Counted from the first letter of the stretch, positions 9,747 through 21,810 are shown. The stretch: 64,000 nt of DNA from Haemophilus parainfluenzae (GCF_014931275.1 NZ_CP063110.1:976001-1040000); one strand, 5' to 3'. Translations and numbers: made by a program. Notes: generated by a model not told the origin, from the letters alone.

Positions 9747-11600
9747 ATGAATACCATTTTTGATCATGCACTTTGGGTGAGCCCATTATTTTGGACATTA
9801 ATGCTGCTTGGCGCAGCCATCATTTTATTTGTGCATAATAAAATTCGTATGGATGTGGTGGCATTATTGGTGATGCTCTCTTTTTATCTAAGTGGCATTC
9901 TCAGTATCCAAGAGATCTTAGTTGGCTTTAGCGATCCTAATATTATCCTGATTGCTTTACTCTTCATTGTGGGGGAAAGTTTGGTTCGGACAGGAATTGC
10001 TTATCGTGTGAGTGATGGCATCTTGAAAGTTGCGGGAAATAGTGAAGCTAAAGTGCTTATTTTACTGATGCTTTCAGTGGCTGGATTAGGCGCATTTATG
10101 AGTTCTACTGGCGTGGTTGCGGTATTCATTCCTGTTGTAATAATGATTTGCCGTCAAATGAATATTTCCCAAAAACGATTAATGATGCCATTAAGCGTGG
10201 CAGGATTAATCAGCGGGATGATGACATTAATCGCGACGGCTCCTAACCTTGTGGTGAATGCGGAATTAGTGAAAGATACAAATCTTCGCCTTGAGTTTTT
10301 TGATTTCACGCCAATCGGATTGCTGATCTTAGTGCTAGGTATGGGCTATATGCTTATTGCCCGTCGATGGCTTTCTGATAATAATGATGAAAGCAATCAA
10401 GATACCATGCAAAGCTCCATGAATGAGCTAATTAATGAATATGGTTTGAAAGATCGTACCAAACGTTTGGTGGTGAAAAGCACATCCCCTTTCGTAGGTA
10501 AAACCTTAGACCAACTTCATTTGCGTTCTAGCTATCAATTAAATGTGTTGGCGATTGAGCGTTGGAAACATTTCCGTCCAAGTTACATCATGCCACTTGG
10601 CACCTCAGAGATAAAAGCAAAAGATATTCTCATGGTAGATTTGGAACGCTGTGATTTTAATTTCGATATGTTTTGCCAAGAGTTTCATTTAGAACCTGCC
10701 GAAATCAAATCACAATCGTTTGATCAGCAGGCACGTTCCATTGGAATGGCCGAGTTAATTATTGTGCCGAACTCTGCTTGTATTGGTAAAACCACTGCAG
10801 AGTTACAATTCCGCACAAAATATGGCTTAAATGTGGTTGGGATTAAACGAGATAGTGTGGTGTTGAGTGATGCTTTTAAAGAAAAATATCGCTCAGGTGA
10901 TTTGCTTTTAGTGATTGGCGATTGGCGACTTATTCAAGCGATGCGTGATCGTCGAAAAGATTTCCTGGTATTGAATTATCCGAAAGAAATGGAACGCGCT
11001 GTGCCAGCTCAACGTCAAGCACCACTAGCCTTACTATCCATTTTGACTATGGTGGTACTGATGGTCTCAGGTGCTGTGCTGAATGTTGTGGCTGCCTTGA
11101 TTGGTTGTTTAATGTTGGCTTATTTCCGTTGCGTGGATGCTAAAAGTGCTTATGACTCCATTCAGTGGCCGAGCCTTATTCTGATTATCGGAATGATGCC
11201 ATTTTCGACCGCACTTCAAAAAACAGGTGGAGTTGAGTTTGCGGTGAAATGGCTGACTCAAATCATTGATGGATGGGGAATGTATCCTGTATTGATTGTA
11301 CTCTTTGTATTTTGTGCATTAGTCGGGTTGTTTATATCGAATACTGCTACTGCAATTTTGATGGCACCCATTGCGATTTCTCTTGCGACACAGCTTAATG
11401 TGTCTCCCGTACCATTTGCGATGGTCGTCGCGATTGCAGCTTCAGCTGCATTTATGACTCCAGTCTCTTCTCCAGTAAATACCATGGTGGTGGGGCCAGG
11501 TGGCTACAAATTTGCTGACTTTATCAAAATCGGCGTACCTTTTACCTTAATTGTTATGTTGGTGACAGTTTTTATTGTGCCAATACTGTTTCCATTTTAA
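9747..11600 (+). CDS. SLC13-family (DASS) membrane transporter with two RCK-C domains
   Basis: 617 residues. Two hydrophobic halves (about 12-205 and 425-617) flank a soluble block containing two TrkA-C/RCK-C-like domains (about 235-310 and 325-405, with PFVGKTLDQLHLRS and ACIGKTTAELQFRT as matching starts). Signature stretches SSTGVVAVFIPV, NTATAILMAPIAI and FMTPVSSPVNTMV fit divalent anion:sodium symporters. Related bacterial proteins carry sulfate, dicarboxylates or other anions; the substrate here cannot be read from sequence. It starts 35 bases after rnhB with AGGATAGAGT. No obvious metabolic partner is adjacent. An uptake signal is at 11208-11216. Confidence 0.85.
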   Translation: MNTIFDHALWVSPLFWTLMLLGAAIILFVHNKIRMDVVALLVMLSFYLSGILSIQEILVGFSDPNIILIALLFIVGESLVRTGIAYRVSDGILKVAGNSEAKVLILLMLSVAGLGAFMSSTGVVAVFIPVVIMICRQMNISQKRLMMPLSVAGLISGMMTLIATAPNLVVNAELVKDTNLRLEFFDFTPIGLLILVLGMGYMLIARRWLSDNNDESNQDTMQSSMNELINEYGLKDRTKRLVVKSTSPFVGKTLDQLHLRSSYQLNVLAIERWKHFRPSYIMPLGTSEIKAKDILMVDLERCDFNFDMFCQEFHLEPAEIKSQSFDQQARSIGMAELIIVPNSACIGKTTAELQFRTKYGLNVVGIKRDSVVLSDAFKEKYRSGDLLLVIGDWRLIQAMRDRRKDFLVLNYPKEMERAVPAQRQAPLALLSILTMVVLMVSGAVLNVVAALIGCLMLAYFRCVDAKSAYDSIQWPSLILIIGMMPFSTALQKTGGVEFAVKWLTQIIDGWGMYPVLIVLFVFCALVGLFISNTATAILMAPIAISLATQLNVSPVPFAMVVAIAASAAFMTPVSSPVNTMVVGPGGYKFADFIKIGVPFTLIVMLVTVFIVPILFPF

Positions 11601-11763
11601 ATGAAAGATTAGTTAACAATATAAATTTATTTACTCATAGTTTGCTCTTTATTAATTCTTGAGTTGTTTACTAGATTATTTTTTGTTATGCTACCTTGCA
11701 TCATCTATGATGATAAATAGTGATTATCTTTTATTTTTATCCGTTTAGTCGAGGAATTCCTTT

Positions 11764-12813
11764 ATGAGAAAAGTAACACTTTCCGCATTAGCTATAGCTC
11801 TTGCTATGGGATTATCTGCTTGTTCATCAAGCCAAGAAGAAAGTTATGACCCGTCTTCTAATGATGTTGCAACTTTCCAACCGAATAAATCTTCATCAGA
11901 AAATAATTCGTCAAACCAATCTGCATCAGAAAATAATTCGTCAAACCAATCTGCATCAGAAAATAATTCGTCAAACCAATCTGCATCAAACAATGATTCA
12001 GCAAATCAAACAAACGAATCAAATAACCAAAAACAATCAACCCGACCTCACTTGACAATAATTGAAAAGGGACCGTTAAGTAAAGGGCACCCATCATCAG
12101 CGAAAGATTACGCTATTCCAACAACTGGTAAATTTAATGGGATTGCTTATGAGTTTCGCAGCCACTATAACACTGACAGAATTGAGAATCCAAAAGTACA
12201 TCAATTATCAACGGATAATATCTACGTCTTAAATATTGATGGTAAACGCATTGATATTGCGCCAGAGGGTGTGAATCCAGCATATACTTATGTGGATAAG
12301 GATGGAGAAATTCATTTAAGCACAGGGGCTTTTGTTAATGGTGTAGTTTTCCAAGACAGTATGCAAAATGGGATTTATCAAAGCAAAAAAGATGGAAAAA
12401 CCTACGTTTATATCCAAGGTGAACTCACTCCGACAGATAATATTCCGAAAAGTGGCACAGCTCGTTATCTTGGCCTGAGTAGCTACCATGTGAATAATGA
12501 TACACTACTTGAAGGTGCTCTTGATCCTGTTGAGGGCGCTCCTCCAAGATTTGGTATTGTGGGTGTTGATATGACGGCAAATTTTGAAGATAAAACAGTT
12601 GCTGGCCACCTAGTTCATACCAGTGCAGCGAAGAATAATAATGTAGTAGCTGAATTAGAAGGAACTATCTCTGGAAACCAATTCAGTGGTACAAAAAATG
12701 ATACAAAACTGCAAGGCGCATTCTTTGGTGAAAATGCTAATGAAATGGGTGGTGTTTATATCAATCAGAGAGAAGGTTTCAGTGGTGCATTTAGTGCGAG
12801 ACATCAATGGTAA
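11764..12813 (+). CDS. TbpB-like surface lipoprotein with N-terminal tandem repeats
   Basis: 349 residues. A lipoprotein signal peptide ends in LSAC (Cys20). Residues about 40-95 are low-complexity Ser/Asn/Gln, with a ten-residue unit (SENNSSNQSA) repeated. The C-terminal part (about 230-349) looks like the beta-barrel domain of transferrin-binding protein B and factor H-binding proteins: GTARYLG near its start and LQGAFFGENANEMGGVY near the end. Proteins of this group are moved to the cell surface by Slam and often bind iron carriers, haem proteins or host factors. No tbpA-like receptor or slam gene is beside it, so the ligand is unknown. It contains no uptake signal. Confidence 0.7.
   Translation: MRKVTLSALAIALAMGLSACSSSQEESYDPSSNDVATFQPNKSSSENNSSNQSASENNSSNQSASENNSSNQSASNNDSANQTNESNNQKQSTRPHLTIIEKGPLSKGHPSSAKDYAIPTTGKFNGIAYEFRSHYNTDRIENPKVHQLSTDNIYVLNIDGKRIDIAPEGVNPAYTYVDKDGEIHLSTGAFVNGVVFQDSMQNGIYQSKKDGKTYVYIQGELTPTDNIPKSGTARYLGLSSYHVNNDTLLEGALDPVEGAPPRFGIVGVDMTANFEDKTVAGHLVHTSAAKNNNVVAELEGTISGNQFSGTKNDTKLQGAFFGENANEMGGVYINQREGFSGAFSARHQW
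11894..11988 (+). repeat. Tandem 30-bp repeat (three units plus a fragment)
   Basis: Three units with a period of 30 bases run from 11894 to 11983, with five bases of a fourth. The unit begins CATCAGAAAATAATTCG. Because 30 is divisible by three, copy number changes would lengthen or shorten the lipoprotein's Ser/Asn-rich spacer without breaking the frame. Confidence 0.95.
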
Positions 12814-12850
12814 TTAAGTGCCATTAATCATATTTTAATGAGATGTTAAG

Positions 12851-12882
12851 AAAAAAGAGCGGTCAAATTGACCGCTCTTTTT
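12851..12882. terminator. Bidirectional terminator between the lipoprotein gene and aspA
   Basis: AAGAGCGGTCAA and TTGACCGCTCTT form a 12-pair stem flanked by AAAA on the left and TTTTT on the right, so it works in both directions for these convergent genes. Confidence 0.9.
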
Positions 12883-12896
12883 ATCTCTCAGCGAGA

Positions 12897-14315
12897 TTAT
12901 TTATTTAATTTCGCTTTATAAGTTGGATTCATTAAGTTTTCTACAGAAAGGATATCATCCAATTGTTCTGCGGTTAATAAACCTTTTTCTAATACCACTT
13001 CACGTACGCCTTTACCGGTTTGAGCACAGATTTTACCCACTAAGTCGCCATTATGGTGACCGATAAATGGATTTAAGTAAGTCACGATACCGATTGAGTT
13101 AAATACGTAGTTTTCACAAATTTCTTTGTTTACAGTAATACCGTCTACACATTTATCGCGTAAGTTCACGCAAGCATTAGTTAAGATGTCGATAGATTCA
13201 AACATTGCTTGCCCAATCACTGGTTCCATTACGTTTAATTGTAATTGACCCGCTTCAGATGCGAAAGTAACAGTAGTATCGTTACCAATTACTTTAAAGC
13301 AAACTTGGTTTACCACTTCTGGAATAACAGGATTCACTTTTGCAGGCATGATAGAAGAACCTGCTTGTAATTCAGGTAAGTTAATTTCTTTAATACCTGC
13401 ACGTGGACCAGAAGAGAGTAAACGTAAGTCGTTACATACTTTAGATAGTTTTACTGCGGTACGTTTTAATGCACCGTGAACCATGACATAAGCGCCGCAG
13501 TCAGATGTTGCTTCAATTAAGTTTTCTGCTGGTACGCAAGCTAATCCAGTTACTTCAGCAAGGTGTTTTACAACTAGTTCTGTATAGCCTTGTGGAGTAT
13601 TTAAACCCGTACCGATTGCCGTTGCACCAAGGTTTACTTCAAGGAGTAAATCTGCAGTACGTTTTAAGTTACGCACTTCTTCTTCAAGTAATACCGCGAA
13701 AGCTTTGAATTCTTGACCAACAGTCATTGGCACAGCATCTTGCAATTGAGTACGACCCATTTTTAAGATGTTCGCAAACTCTTTTGCTTTATTATCAAAA
13801 CCGTCGTGTAAATATTGAATTTTATCGATCAATTTTAAGATGCTGTTATACACTGCAATACGGAAACCAGTAGGGTACGCATCATTGGTTGATTGGCTTG
13901 CATTAACGTGATCCATCGGGTTAATCACGTTATATTCACCTTTTTTATGACCAATTTTTTCAAGTGCGAGGTTAGCAACCACTTCGTTGGTATTCATATT
14001 AACAGAAGTACCCGCACCACCTTGATATACATCAGATGGGAACTGATCTAAGCATTTCCCCGTGGTAAGAATTTCATCACAAGCTGCCACAATCGCTTTT
14101 GCAATATCACTTGGAATTGCACCTAATTCACCATTCGCTAGGGCAGTTGCTTTTTTTACCATTACCATGCCGCGAACAAATTCCGGTACATCAGAAATGG
14201 TTACATTAGAAATATTGAAGTTTTCAACCGCTCTTAAGGTATGGATACCCCAGTATGCATCAGCTGGCACATCGCGTTCACCTAATAAATCCACTTCTTT
14301 TCTGTATTGAGTCAT
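12897..14315 (-). CDS. aspA: Aspartate ammonia-lyase
   Basis: 472 residues of the fumarase/aspartase superfamily. The signature [11 protein letters not shown] with the catalytic loop serine lies near residue 320. It deaminates L-aspartate to fumarate, feeding fumarate respiration under low oxygen. The start is the ATG at 14315 with an AAAGG site eight bases before; a GTG nine bases further upstream is in frame but less well placed. It has its own promoter with an FNR/CRP-like site and a bidirectional terminator downstream, so it is a single-gene unit. No uptake signal inside. Confidence 0.96.
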   Translation of the reverse strand: MTQYRKEVDLLGERDVPADAYWGIHTLRAVENFNISNVTISDVPEFVRGMVMVKKATALANGELGAIPSDIAKAIVAACDEILTTGKCLDQFPSDVYQGGAGTSVNMNTNEVVANLALEKIGHKKGEYNVINPMDHVNASQSTNDAYPTGFRIAVYNSILKLIDKIQYLHDGFDNKAKEFANILKMGRTQLQDAVPMTVGQEFKAFAVLLEEEVRNLKRTADLLLEVNLGATAIGTGLNTPQGYTELVVKHLAEVTGLACVPAENLIEATSDCGAYVMVHGALKRTAVKLSKVCNDLRLLSSGPRAGIKEINLPELQAGSSIMPAKVNPVIPEVVNQVCFKVIGNDTTVTFASEAGQLQLNVMEPVIGQAMFESIDILTNACVNLRDKCVDGITVNKEICENYVFNSIGIVTYLNPFIGHHNGDLVGKICAQTGKGVREVVLEKGLLTAEQLDDILSVENLMNPTYKAKLNK

Positions 14316-14353
14316 TTTAATCACCTTTTTTGGTTGTTAATTAATTTGAGGTA

Positions 14354-14359
14354 ATTATA
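14354..14359 (-). promoter_or_regulatory. -10 element of the aspA promoter
   Basis: On the minus strand this reads TATAAT, giving an expected transcription start near 14347. No good -35 is present, as expected for an activator-dependent promoter with a site centred at -41.5. Confidence 0.6.
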
Positions 14360-14377
14360 GGAATTTACATCGAAAAT

Positions 14378-14399
14378 AAATTTGATATGGATCACATTT
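14378..14399 (-). promoter_or_regulatory. CRP/FNR-like activator site for aspA
   Basis: On the minus strand the core is TGTGATCCATATCAAA: TGTGA then TCAAA after six bases, close to the CRP consensus. In plus-strand register it is TTGATATGGATCAC, nine of ten consensus positions for FNR. The centre is 41.5 bases before the inferred start, the class II activator position. Confidence 0.6.
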
Positions 14400-14473
14400 C
14401 AAATAAAAGGTGTAAGAGATATTTTCATTTCTCACATAAGTTTTTTTAGGGCAAGAATTTTTTTATTTATCCC

Positions 14474-14501
14474 CTTGAAACCGAAAAAGTTATCCCCACA
14501 T
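14474..14501 (+). promoter_or_regulatory. Heat-shock (sigma32) promoter of groES-groEL
   Basis: CTTGAAA at 14474-14480, 13 bases, then CCCCACAT at 14494-14501. The -35 is perfect and the -10 is one base off the sigma32 consensus CCCCATNT. It lies 37 bases before groES. Confidence 0.85.
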
Positions 14502-14537
14502 TTAAAACACTTTATTTTAATAAGAAGGAAATTAATC

Positions 14538-14828
14538 ATGAATATTCGTCCTTTACACGATCGTGTAATCATCAAACGTGAAGAAGTAGAAACTCGTTCA
14601 GCTGGCGGTATCGTATTAACCGGCTCAGCAGCGACTAAATCAACCCGTGCGAAAGTATTGGCAGTGGGTAAAGGTCGTATTTTGGAAAATGGTACCGTTC
14701 AACCTTTAGATGTAAAAGTTGGCGATACGGTCATTTTCAATGATGGTTATGGCGTGAAAAGTGAAAAAATCGATGGTGAAGAAGTGTTAATCATTTCTGA
14801 AAACGACATTTTGGCGATTGTGGAATAA
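14538..14828 (+). CDS. groES: Co-chaperonin GroES
   Basis: 96 residues beginning [16 protein letters not shown], the usual GroES start; the longer frame upstream (from 14382) covers the promoter and is not coding. The mobile loop [12 protein letters not shown] is intact. It forms the heptameric lid on GroEL in the cytoplasm and drives ATP-dependent folding. AAGGAAA precedes the ATG. A sigma32 promoter lies directly upstream and groEL follows after 22 bases. Confidence 0.98.
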   Translation: MNIRPLHDRVIIKREEVETRSAGGIVLTGSAATKSTRAKVLAVGKGRILENGTVQPLDVKVGDTVIFNDGYGVKSEKIDGEEVLIISENDILAIVE

Positions 14829-14838
14829 TTTAAATTAA

Positions 14839-16497
<1,659 letters not shown>

Positions 16498-16515
16498 TTC
16501 CCCTTTGCGAAAGAA

Positions 16516-16560
16516 AGTGCGATCGTTTTTCTTTATAGAAATGCGATCGCATTTTTATTT
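16516..16560 (+). terminator. Probable terminator of groESL
   Basis: GTGCGATCG (from 16517) can pair with CGATCGCAT near 16545-16553. Alternatively AAATGC and GCATTT pair locally around GATC. TTTTATTT follows. The left arm is a one-base variant of the uptake signal. Confidence 0.6.
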
Positions 16561-16608
16561 GTGTGGTGCTACACTTTAATGGTTTTCGATGATTTTATAG
16601 GTATAACA

Positions 16609-17157
16609 ATGACAATTTCCCAAACTGAACTTAATCAACAACTCAAATCTGCCGGTATAGGTATTAATGCAACGGAATTACATGGTTTTTTGAGCGGCTT
16701 AATTTGTGGTGGACTGAAAGACCAAAGTTGGTTACCACTTTTATATCAATTCAGTAACGATAACCACGCTTATCCAACCGCACTAATTCAGCCGATTACC
16801 GAAACCTATGAACAGATAGGTAAAACCTTAGGGGACGTAGAAGGGTTTGATTTTGAATTGGGATTAACAGAAGATGAGAGCGTGTTTGCCCGTGCAGACA
16901 GTTTATCAGATTGGGCAAACCAATTTTTACTGGGTTTAGGTCTTGTTCAGACAGAATTGGATAAGGAAAAAGGCGAAATTGGCGAAGCGGTAGATGATTT
17001 ACAAGATATTTGTCAGCTTGGTTATGATGAAGAAGATGATGAAGAAGAGCTTGCCGAAGCCCTAGAAGAAATCATTGAATATGTTCGCACTATTGCGATG
17101 CTGTTTTACACCCATTTCAACGATGATGCACAAGAAATAAAACCGATATTACATTAA
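16609..17157 (+). CDS. ygfB: YgfB/YecA (UPF0149) family protein
   Basis: 182 residues from the ATG at 16609; a GTG-initiated extension to 16561 would overlap the groEL terminator and is rejected. All-helical and acidic, with an [12 protein letters not shown] motif at the N-terminus and a Glu/Asp-rich stretch (about 139-156) before the last helix. It matches H. influenzae HI0817, whose structure is known but whose function was long unassigned; YgfB in Pseudomonas has been linked to regulation of the amidase AmpDh3. It lies 12 bases before pepP, a conserved pairing. Confidence 0.85.
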   Translation: MTISQTELNQQLKSAGIGINATELHGFLSGLICGGLKDQSWLPLLYQFSNDNHAYPTALIQPITETYEQIGKTLGDVEGFDFELGLTEDESVFARADSLSDWANQFLLGLGLVQTELDKEKGEIGEAVDDLQDICQLGYDEEDDEEELAEALEEIIEYVRTIAMLFYTHFNDDAQEIKPILH

Positions 17158-17169
17158 AAGGAGCGAAAC

Positions 17170-18462
17170 ATGGATCTCGCATACATGGCGGCATTACCGC
17201 AAGAGGAATTTACAGAACGTCGTCAAAAAGTATTCGCGCAAATGCAGCCAAATTCTGCCTTATTGCTATTTTCCGAAATTGAAAAACGTCGTAATAACGA
17301 CTGCGATTTTCCTTTCCGTCAAGACAGTTACTTTTGGTATTTAACGGGTTTTAATGAACCCAATGCTGCATTGTTATTGATTAAAACGGAAGATGCGGAA
17401 AAGGCGGTTGTATTTCTTCGTCCGCGAGATCCTTTGCTTGAAACCTGGAATGGTCGCCGATTAGGCGTTGAGCGAGCACCGCAAAAACTCAATGTCGATG
17501 AAGCCTATTCTATTGATGATTTCAAAACTGAATTTCCAAAATTAACGGAAAAATTGACCGCACTTTATCATGTGTCAGATCGTCATCCTTGGGGAGATAA
17601 ATTAATAGCTGAAAGTGCGGTGAAATTTTACGCTGTTTTTGATTGGCAGCCGATGTTAAGTGAGATGCGCTTAATTAAATCACCAAATGAAATTCGATTA
17701 ATGCAGCAAGCGGGACAAATTACAGCATTTGGACATATTAAAGCGATGCAAGTAACTCGTCCGAATCGTTTTGAATATGAAATTGAAAGCGAAATTCTGC
17801 ATGAATTTAATCGTCATGGGGCAAGATTCCCGTCTTACAATTCCATTATTGCCGGGGGCGATAATGCCTGTATTTTGCACTACACCGAAAATGATCAACC
17901 ATTAAAAGATGGTGATCTTGTGTTGATTGATGCAGGCTGTGAGTTTGCTATGTATGCAGGCGATATCACGCGTACGTTCCCTGTAAATGGTCAATTTACT
18001 CAGCCACAACGTGAGATTTATGAATTAGTTTTAAAAGCACAAAAACGTGCCATTGAGCTATTAGTGCCAGGTAATTCAATTAAACTGGCAAATGACGAAG
18101 TGATTCGTATTAAGACTCAAGGCTTGGTGGATTTAGGCATTCTGAAAGGGGATGTAGATAAGCTGATTGAAGAAAAAGCCTATCGCCAATTTTATATGCA
18201 TGGTTTAGGCCATTGGCTTGGCTTGGATGTGCACGATGTTGGTCGCTATGATGATGATCGTAGCCGTACGCTTGAAGTGGGGATGATCATCACTGTTGAG
18301 CCAGGTATTTATATTTCAGAAGAGGCGGATGTGCCTGCACAATATAAAGGCATTGGTGTGCGTATTGAAGATAACTTGTTGATGACTGAATACGGCAACA
18401 AAAATCTGACTGCAGCGGCTCCAAAAGAAATTGATGACATTGAAAATTTAATGAAAAATTGA
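17170..18462 (+). CDS. pepP: Xaa-Pro aminopeptidase (aminopeptidase P)
   Basis: 430 residues. An N-terminal creatinase-like domain (to about 170) precedes the pita-bread metalloprotease domain. The manganese ligands are visible: Asp in LIDAGCEF, Asp in GDITRTFP, His in MHGLGHWLGLDVHD, Glu in TVEPGIYI and Glu in VRIEDNLL. It removes N-terminal residues preceding proline, in the cytoplasm. AGGAGCGAAAC is a strong ribosome site. Two uptake signals occur inside (17557-17565 and 17613-17621). Confidence 0.96.
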   Translation: MDLAYMAALPQEEFTERRQKVFAQMQPNSALLLFSEIEKRRNNDCDFPFRQDSYFWYLTGFNEPNAALLLIKTEDAEKAVVFLRPRDPLLETWNGRRLGVERAPQKLNVDEAYSIDDFKTEFPKLTEKLTALYHVSDRHPWGDKLIAESAVKFYAVFDWQPMLSEMRLIKSPNEIRLMQQAGQITAFGHIKAMQVTRPNRFEYEIESEILHEFNRHGARFPSYNSIIAGGDNACILHYTENDQPLKDGDLVLIDAGCEFAMYAGDITRTFPVNGQFTQPQREIYELVLKAQKRAIELLVPGNSIKLANDEVIRIKTQGLVDLGILKGDVDKLIEEKAYRQFYMHGLGHWLGLDVHDVGRYDDDRSRTLEVGMIITVEPGIYISEEADVPAQYKGIGVRIEDNLLMTEYGNKNLTAAAPKEIDDIENLMKN

Positions 18463-18565
18463 GAAGAATTCTCAAAATTGTGATCTAGTGCAAGTTTTTT
18501 GTGCAGTTAAGGTGCTAATATACAGTTAGATAAAAAAGACCAATCAAATCAGTAAGGAGTCGATT

Positions 18566-18991
18566 ATGTACAAACACGTTTTAGTGGCGGTAGATCTTTC
18601 TGACGAAAGTGAATTTCTACTCAAAAAAGCCGTGGGAATTGCAAAACGTAATGATGCGCAACTTTCCATTATTCATGTAGATGTAAACTTCTCGGATCTC
18701 TATACTGGTTTGATTGATGTCAATATGTCATCAATGCAAGATAGAATTTCGAGCGAAACCCAAAAAGCGCTAATTAATTTAGCAGAACATGCTGGTTATC
18801 CAGTGAAAGAAAAATTGAGCGGTAGCGGTGATTTAGGTCAAGTTTTGACGGACGCTATTGATCAGTATGATGTAGATCTACTAGTGACAGGTCATCACCA
18901 AGATTTCTGGAGTAAATTAATGTCTTCAACACGTCAAGTGATGAATACCATTAAAATTGATATGTTGGTTGTGCCACTTCGCGACGAATAG
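18566..18991 (+). CDS. uspA: Universal stress protein A
   Basis: 141 residues starting [15 protein letters not shown], typical of UspA. The C-terminal region [23 protein letters not shown] lacks the G-x2-G-x9-G(S/T) ATP-binding pattern, as in E. coli UspA. It accumulates in growth arrest and stress. AAGGAG lies seven bases before the ATG. It is a single-gene unit with its own terminator formed by inverted uptake signals. Confidence 0.95.
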   Translation: MYKHVLVAVDLSDESEFLLKKAVGIAKRNDAQLSIIHVDVNFSDLYTGLIDVNMSSMQDRISSETQKALINLAEHAGYPVKEKLSGSGDLGQVLTDAIDQYDVDLLVTGHHQDFWSKLMSSTRQVMNTIKIDMLVVPLRDE

Positions 18992-19034
18992 TGATCAAAA
19001 ATTATTTTAGCTCTATTAAAATAACGTAAATTTT

Positions 19035-19078
19035 AACCGCACTTCTCAATCAATGCAGTAGAGTGCGGTTTTCTTTTT
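19035..19078 (+). terminator. Terminator after uspA, formed by inverted uptake signals
   Basis: AACCGCACT (19035-19043) pairs with AGTGCGGTT (19062-19070), followed by TTCTTTTTT. The left arm is part of a perfect uptake signal at 19036-19044. Confidence 0.85.
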
Positions 19079-19178
19079 TAAGATCAGTGAAAAAGCCTTT
19101 TTCTCTAGGTCAAAATATGCAAGAATAGTAAGCTTATTTTATAAATCGTGATCGAGATAGAGACACAAGGTTTTATCA

Positions 19179-21803
19179 ATGAAAACAACAGCAGAAATTA
19201 GACAGTCATTCCTTGATTTTTTCCATAGCAAGGGGCATCAGGTCGTCGCAAGTAGTTCACTTGTACCTGAAAACGATCCGACATTGCTTTTTACCAATGC
19301 CGGGATGAACCAATTTAAAGACGTGTTCCTTGGTATGGACAAACGTCCTTACTCACGTGCGACAACTGCACAACGTTGTGTGCGCGCAGGTGGTAAGCAT
19401 AATGACTTAGAAAACGTAGGTTATACAGCTCGTCACCATACTTTCTTTGAAATGCTCGGCAACTTCAGTTTTGGCGACTATTTCAAACATGATGCGATTA
19501 ATTTTGCCTGGGAGTATTTGACTTCTCCACAATGGCTCGGGTTACCAAAAGAAAAATTATGGGTAACCGTGTATGAAACCGATAATGAAGCTTATGATAT
19601 TTGGCATAAAGAAGTTGGTGTGCCAGCAGAGCGCATTATTCGTATCGGTGATAACAAAGGTGCGCCTTATGCATCAGATAACTTCTGGGCAATGGGTGAC
19701 ACAGGTCCTTGTGGTCCATGTACTGAAATTTTCTACGATCATGGTGATCACATTTGGGGTGGCCCTCCGGGTTCTCCAGAAGAAGATGGTGACCGCTATA
19801 TCGAAATTTGGAACGTGGTATTCATGCAATTTAACCGTCAAGCAGACGGCACAATGGAAAAATTACCGCGTCCATCTGTTGATACAGGAATGGGTTTAGA
19901 ACGTATTTCTGCCGTGTTACAACATGTAAACTCTAACTATGAGATCGATATTTTCCAAAAATTAATTGCAAAAACAGCAGAAATCGTAGGAACAACAGAT
20001 TTAACGAATAAATCATTACGCGTAATTGCAGACCACATTCGTTCTTGTGCATATTTAATTGCAGATGGCGTGATTCCATCAAACGAAGGTCGTGGTTATG
20101 TATTACGTCGTATTATCCGTCGTGCAGTACGTCATGGCCACTTGTTAGGGGCAAAAGAAGCGTTCTTCTATAAACTTGTGCCGACTTTAATCGAAGTCAT
20201 GGCTGAAGCAGGAAAAGAAGTTAAAGAAAAACAAGCGAATGTCGAAAAATTACTTCGTTTAGAAGAAGAACAGTTTGCTCGTACATTAGAACGCGGATTA
20301 AGCTTATTAGACGATGCGCTTGCTCAAGTGAAAGATGGTGTGTTATCAGGTGAAGTAGCCTTTAAACTTTATGATACTTATGGCTTCCCACTTGATTTAA
20401 CCGCAGACGTATGTCGTGAGCGTGATATTGCAATTGATGAAGCCGGTTTTGAACGTGAAATGGAAGCGCAACGTTTACGTGCACAATCTGCAAGCCAATT
20501 CGGCATGGATTACAACAATGTTATTCGTGTAGAAGGCGAAACAAAATTTGAAGGTTATACTGAATCAGAATCTTTAGCCAAAGTGACCGCACTTTTCCAT
20601 GATGGTAAATCAGTAGACAATATTACTGCAGGTCAAAGTGCTGTCGTTATTTTAGAAAATACCCCATTCTATGCAGAATCAGGTGGTCAAATTGGCGATA
20701 GTGGTTATTTAATCTCTCAAGGTGTTCAGTTTAATGTAAAAGATACTCAAAAATATGGTCAAGTATTCGGTCATATTGGTGAGTTAGAACAAGGCAGTTT
20801 AAAAGTCGGACAAACAGTCAATGCGGTTGTGGACGCAGCAAGACGTCATCAAACGTCACTTAACCATTCTGCAACACACTTATTACACGCCGCATTGCGT
20901 CAAGTTTTAGGTCACCATGTAGTGCAAAAAGGATCATTAGTATCCGATACAGCATTACGTTTTGACTTTGCTCATCCGGAAGCGATTACCAAAGCACAGC
21001 TTAACGAAATTGAAACGTTGGTAAACCAAAAAGTACGTGAGAATTTTGTGGTTCAAACGGACGTAATGGATATCGAAGCGGCAAAAGCAAAAGGTGCGAT
21101 GGCGTTATTCGGTGAAAAATATGCTGATGTGGTACGTGTTTTAACAATGGGTGATTTCTCCGTTGAACTTTGTGGTGGCATTCATGCTAAACGTACCGGT
21201 GATATCGGTTTATTTAAAATTGTGGCGGAAACTGCAGTTGCAGCAGGTGTTCGTCGTATTGAAGCGGTAACGGGTGAAAATGCAATTAATTGGTTACATA
21301 ATCAACAACGCATTCTTACTCAAAGTGCAGATTTGTTTAAATCTGACGTTAATACCCTTGTTGAGAAAATTCAGCAACTTCAAGATAAAGCGAAGAAAGC
21401 AGAAAAAGAATTACAAGGATTAAAAGAAAAAGCCGCAATGCAAGCGGGGTCCGATTTAGTGAAAAGTGCGGTTAAAATTAATGATGTTTCTGTAATCGTA
21501 CATCAACTAGACGGAATTGAAACTAAATCGTTACGTGTGATGGTTGATGATTTAAAAAATCAACTTGGTTCAGGCGTAATTGTATTTGCATCTATTTTAG
21601 ATGATAAAGTCAACCTCGTCGTTGGCGTAACAAGCGATTTAACTACTAAAGTGAAGGCTGGTGAGCTAGTGAATTTAATGGCTCAGCAAGTTGGTGGGAA
21701 AGGCGGTGGTCGCCCTGATATGGCAATGGCAGGAGGCTCCCAACCAGAAAATGTGAATCTAGCATTAACTGTCGCACAAAACTGGTTAAGCAATAATCTG
21801 TAG
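19179..21803 (+). CDS. alaS: Alanyl-tRNA synthetase
   Basis: 874 residues. Class II catalytic core at the N-terminus ([20 protein letters not shown]), tRNA-recognition domain, then the editing domain with zinc motif HSATHLLH near 570 and CGGIH near 670, and a C-terminal oligomerisation domain with a coiled coil (about 720-760). It charges tRNA-Ala and hydrolyses Ser-tRNA-Ala; a tRNA-Ala gene is at 36621. Uptake signals at 20586-20594 and 21464-21472. csrA follows in the same direction, as in other gammaproteobacteria. Confidence 0.98.
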   Translation: MKTTAEIRQSFLDFFHSKGHQVVASSSLVPENDPTLLFTNAGMNQFKDVFLGMDKRPYSRATTAQRCVRAGGKHNDLENVGYTARHHTFFEMLGNFSFGDYFKHDAINFAWEYLTSPQWLGLPKEKLWVTVYETDNEAYDIWHKEVGVPAERIIRIGDNKGAPYASDNFWAMGDTGPCGPCTEIFYDHGDHIWGGPPGSPEEDGDRYIEIWNVVFMQFNRQADGTMEKLPRPSVDTGMGLERISAVLQHVNSNYEIDIFQKLIAKTAEIVGTTDLTNKSLRVIADHIRSCAYLIADGVIPSNEGRGYVLRRIIRRAVRHGHLLGAKEAFFYKLVPTLIEVMAEAGKEVKEKQANVEKLLRLEEEQFARTLERGLSLLDDALAQVKDGVLSGEVAFKLYDTYGFPLDLTADVCRERDIAIDEAGFEREMEAQRLRAQSASQFGMDYNNVIRVEGETKFEGYTESESLAKVTALFHDGKSVDNITAGQSAVVILENTPFYAESGGQIGDSGYLISQGVQFNVKDTQKYGQVFGHIGELEQGSLKVGQTVNAVVDAARRHQTSLNHSATHLLHAALRQVLGHHVVQKGSLVSDTALRFDFAHPEAITKAQLNEIETLVNQKVRENFVVQTDVMDIEAAKAKGAMALFGEKYADVVRVLTMGDFSVELCGGIHAKRTGDIGLFKIVAETAVAAGVRRIEAVTGENAINWLHNQQRILTQSADLFKSDVNTLVEKIQQLQDKAKKAEKELQGLKEKAAMQAGSDLVKSAVKINDVSVIVHQLDGIETKSLRVMVDDLKNQLGSGVIVFASILDDKVNLVVGVTSDLTTKVKAGELVNLMAQQVGGKGGGRPDMAMAGGSQPENVNLALTVAQNWLSNNL

Positions 21804-21810
21804 TACAAGC

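Noticed and set aside
11801..12055. Overlapping open frame within the lipoprotein repeats
   Set aside because: It arises from the tandem repeat in another frame and encodes low-complexity sequence without a start signal.
14382..14537. Longer GroES reading frame
   Set aside because: It would include the sigma32 promoter and leader; the typical GroES start is at 14538.
18478..18500. CRP-like TGTGATCTAG before uspA
   Set aside because: Only the left half fits; the right half (GCAAG) does not resemble TCACA.
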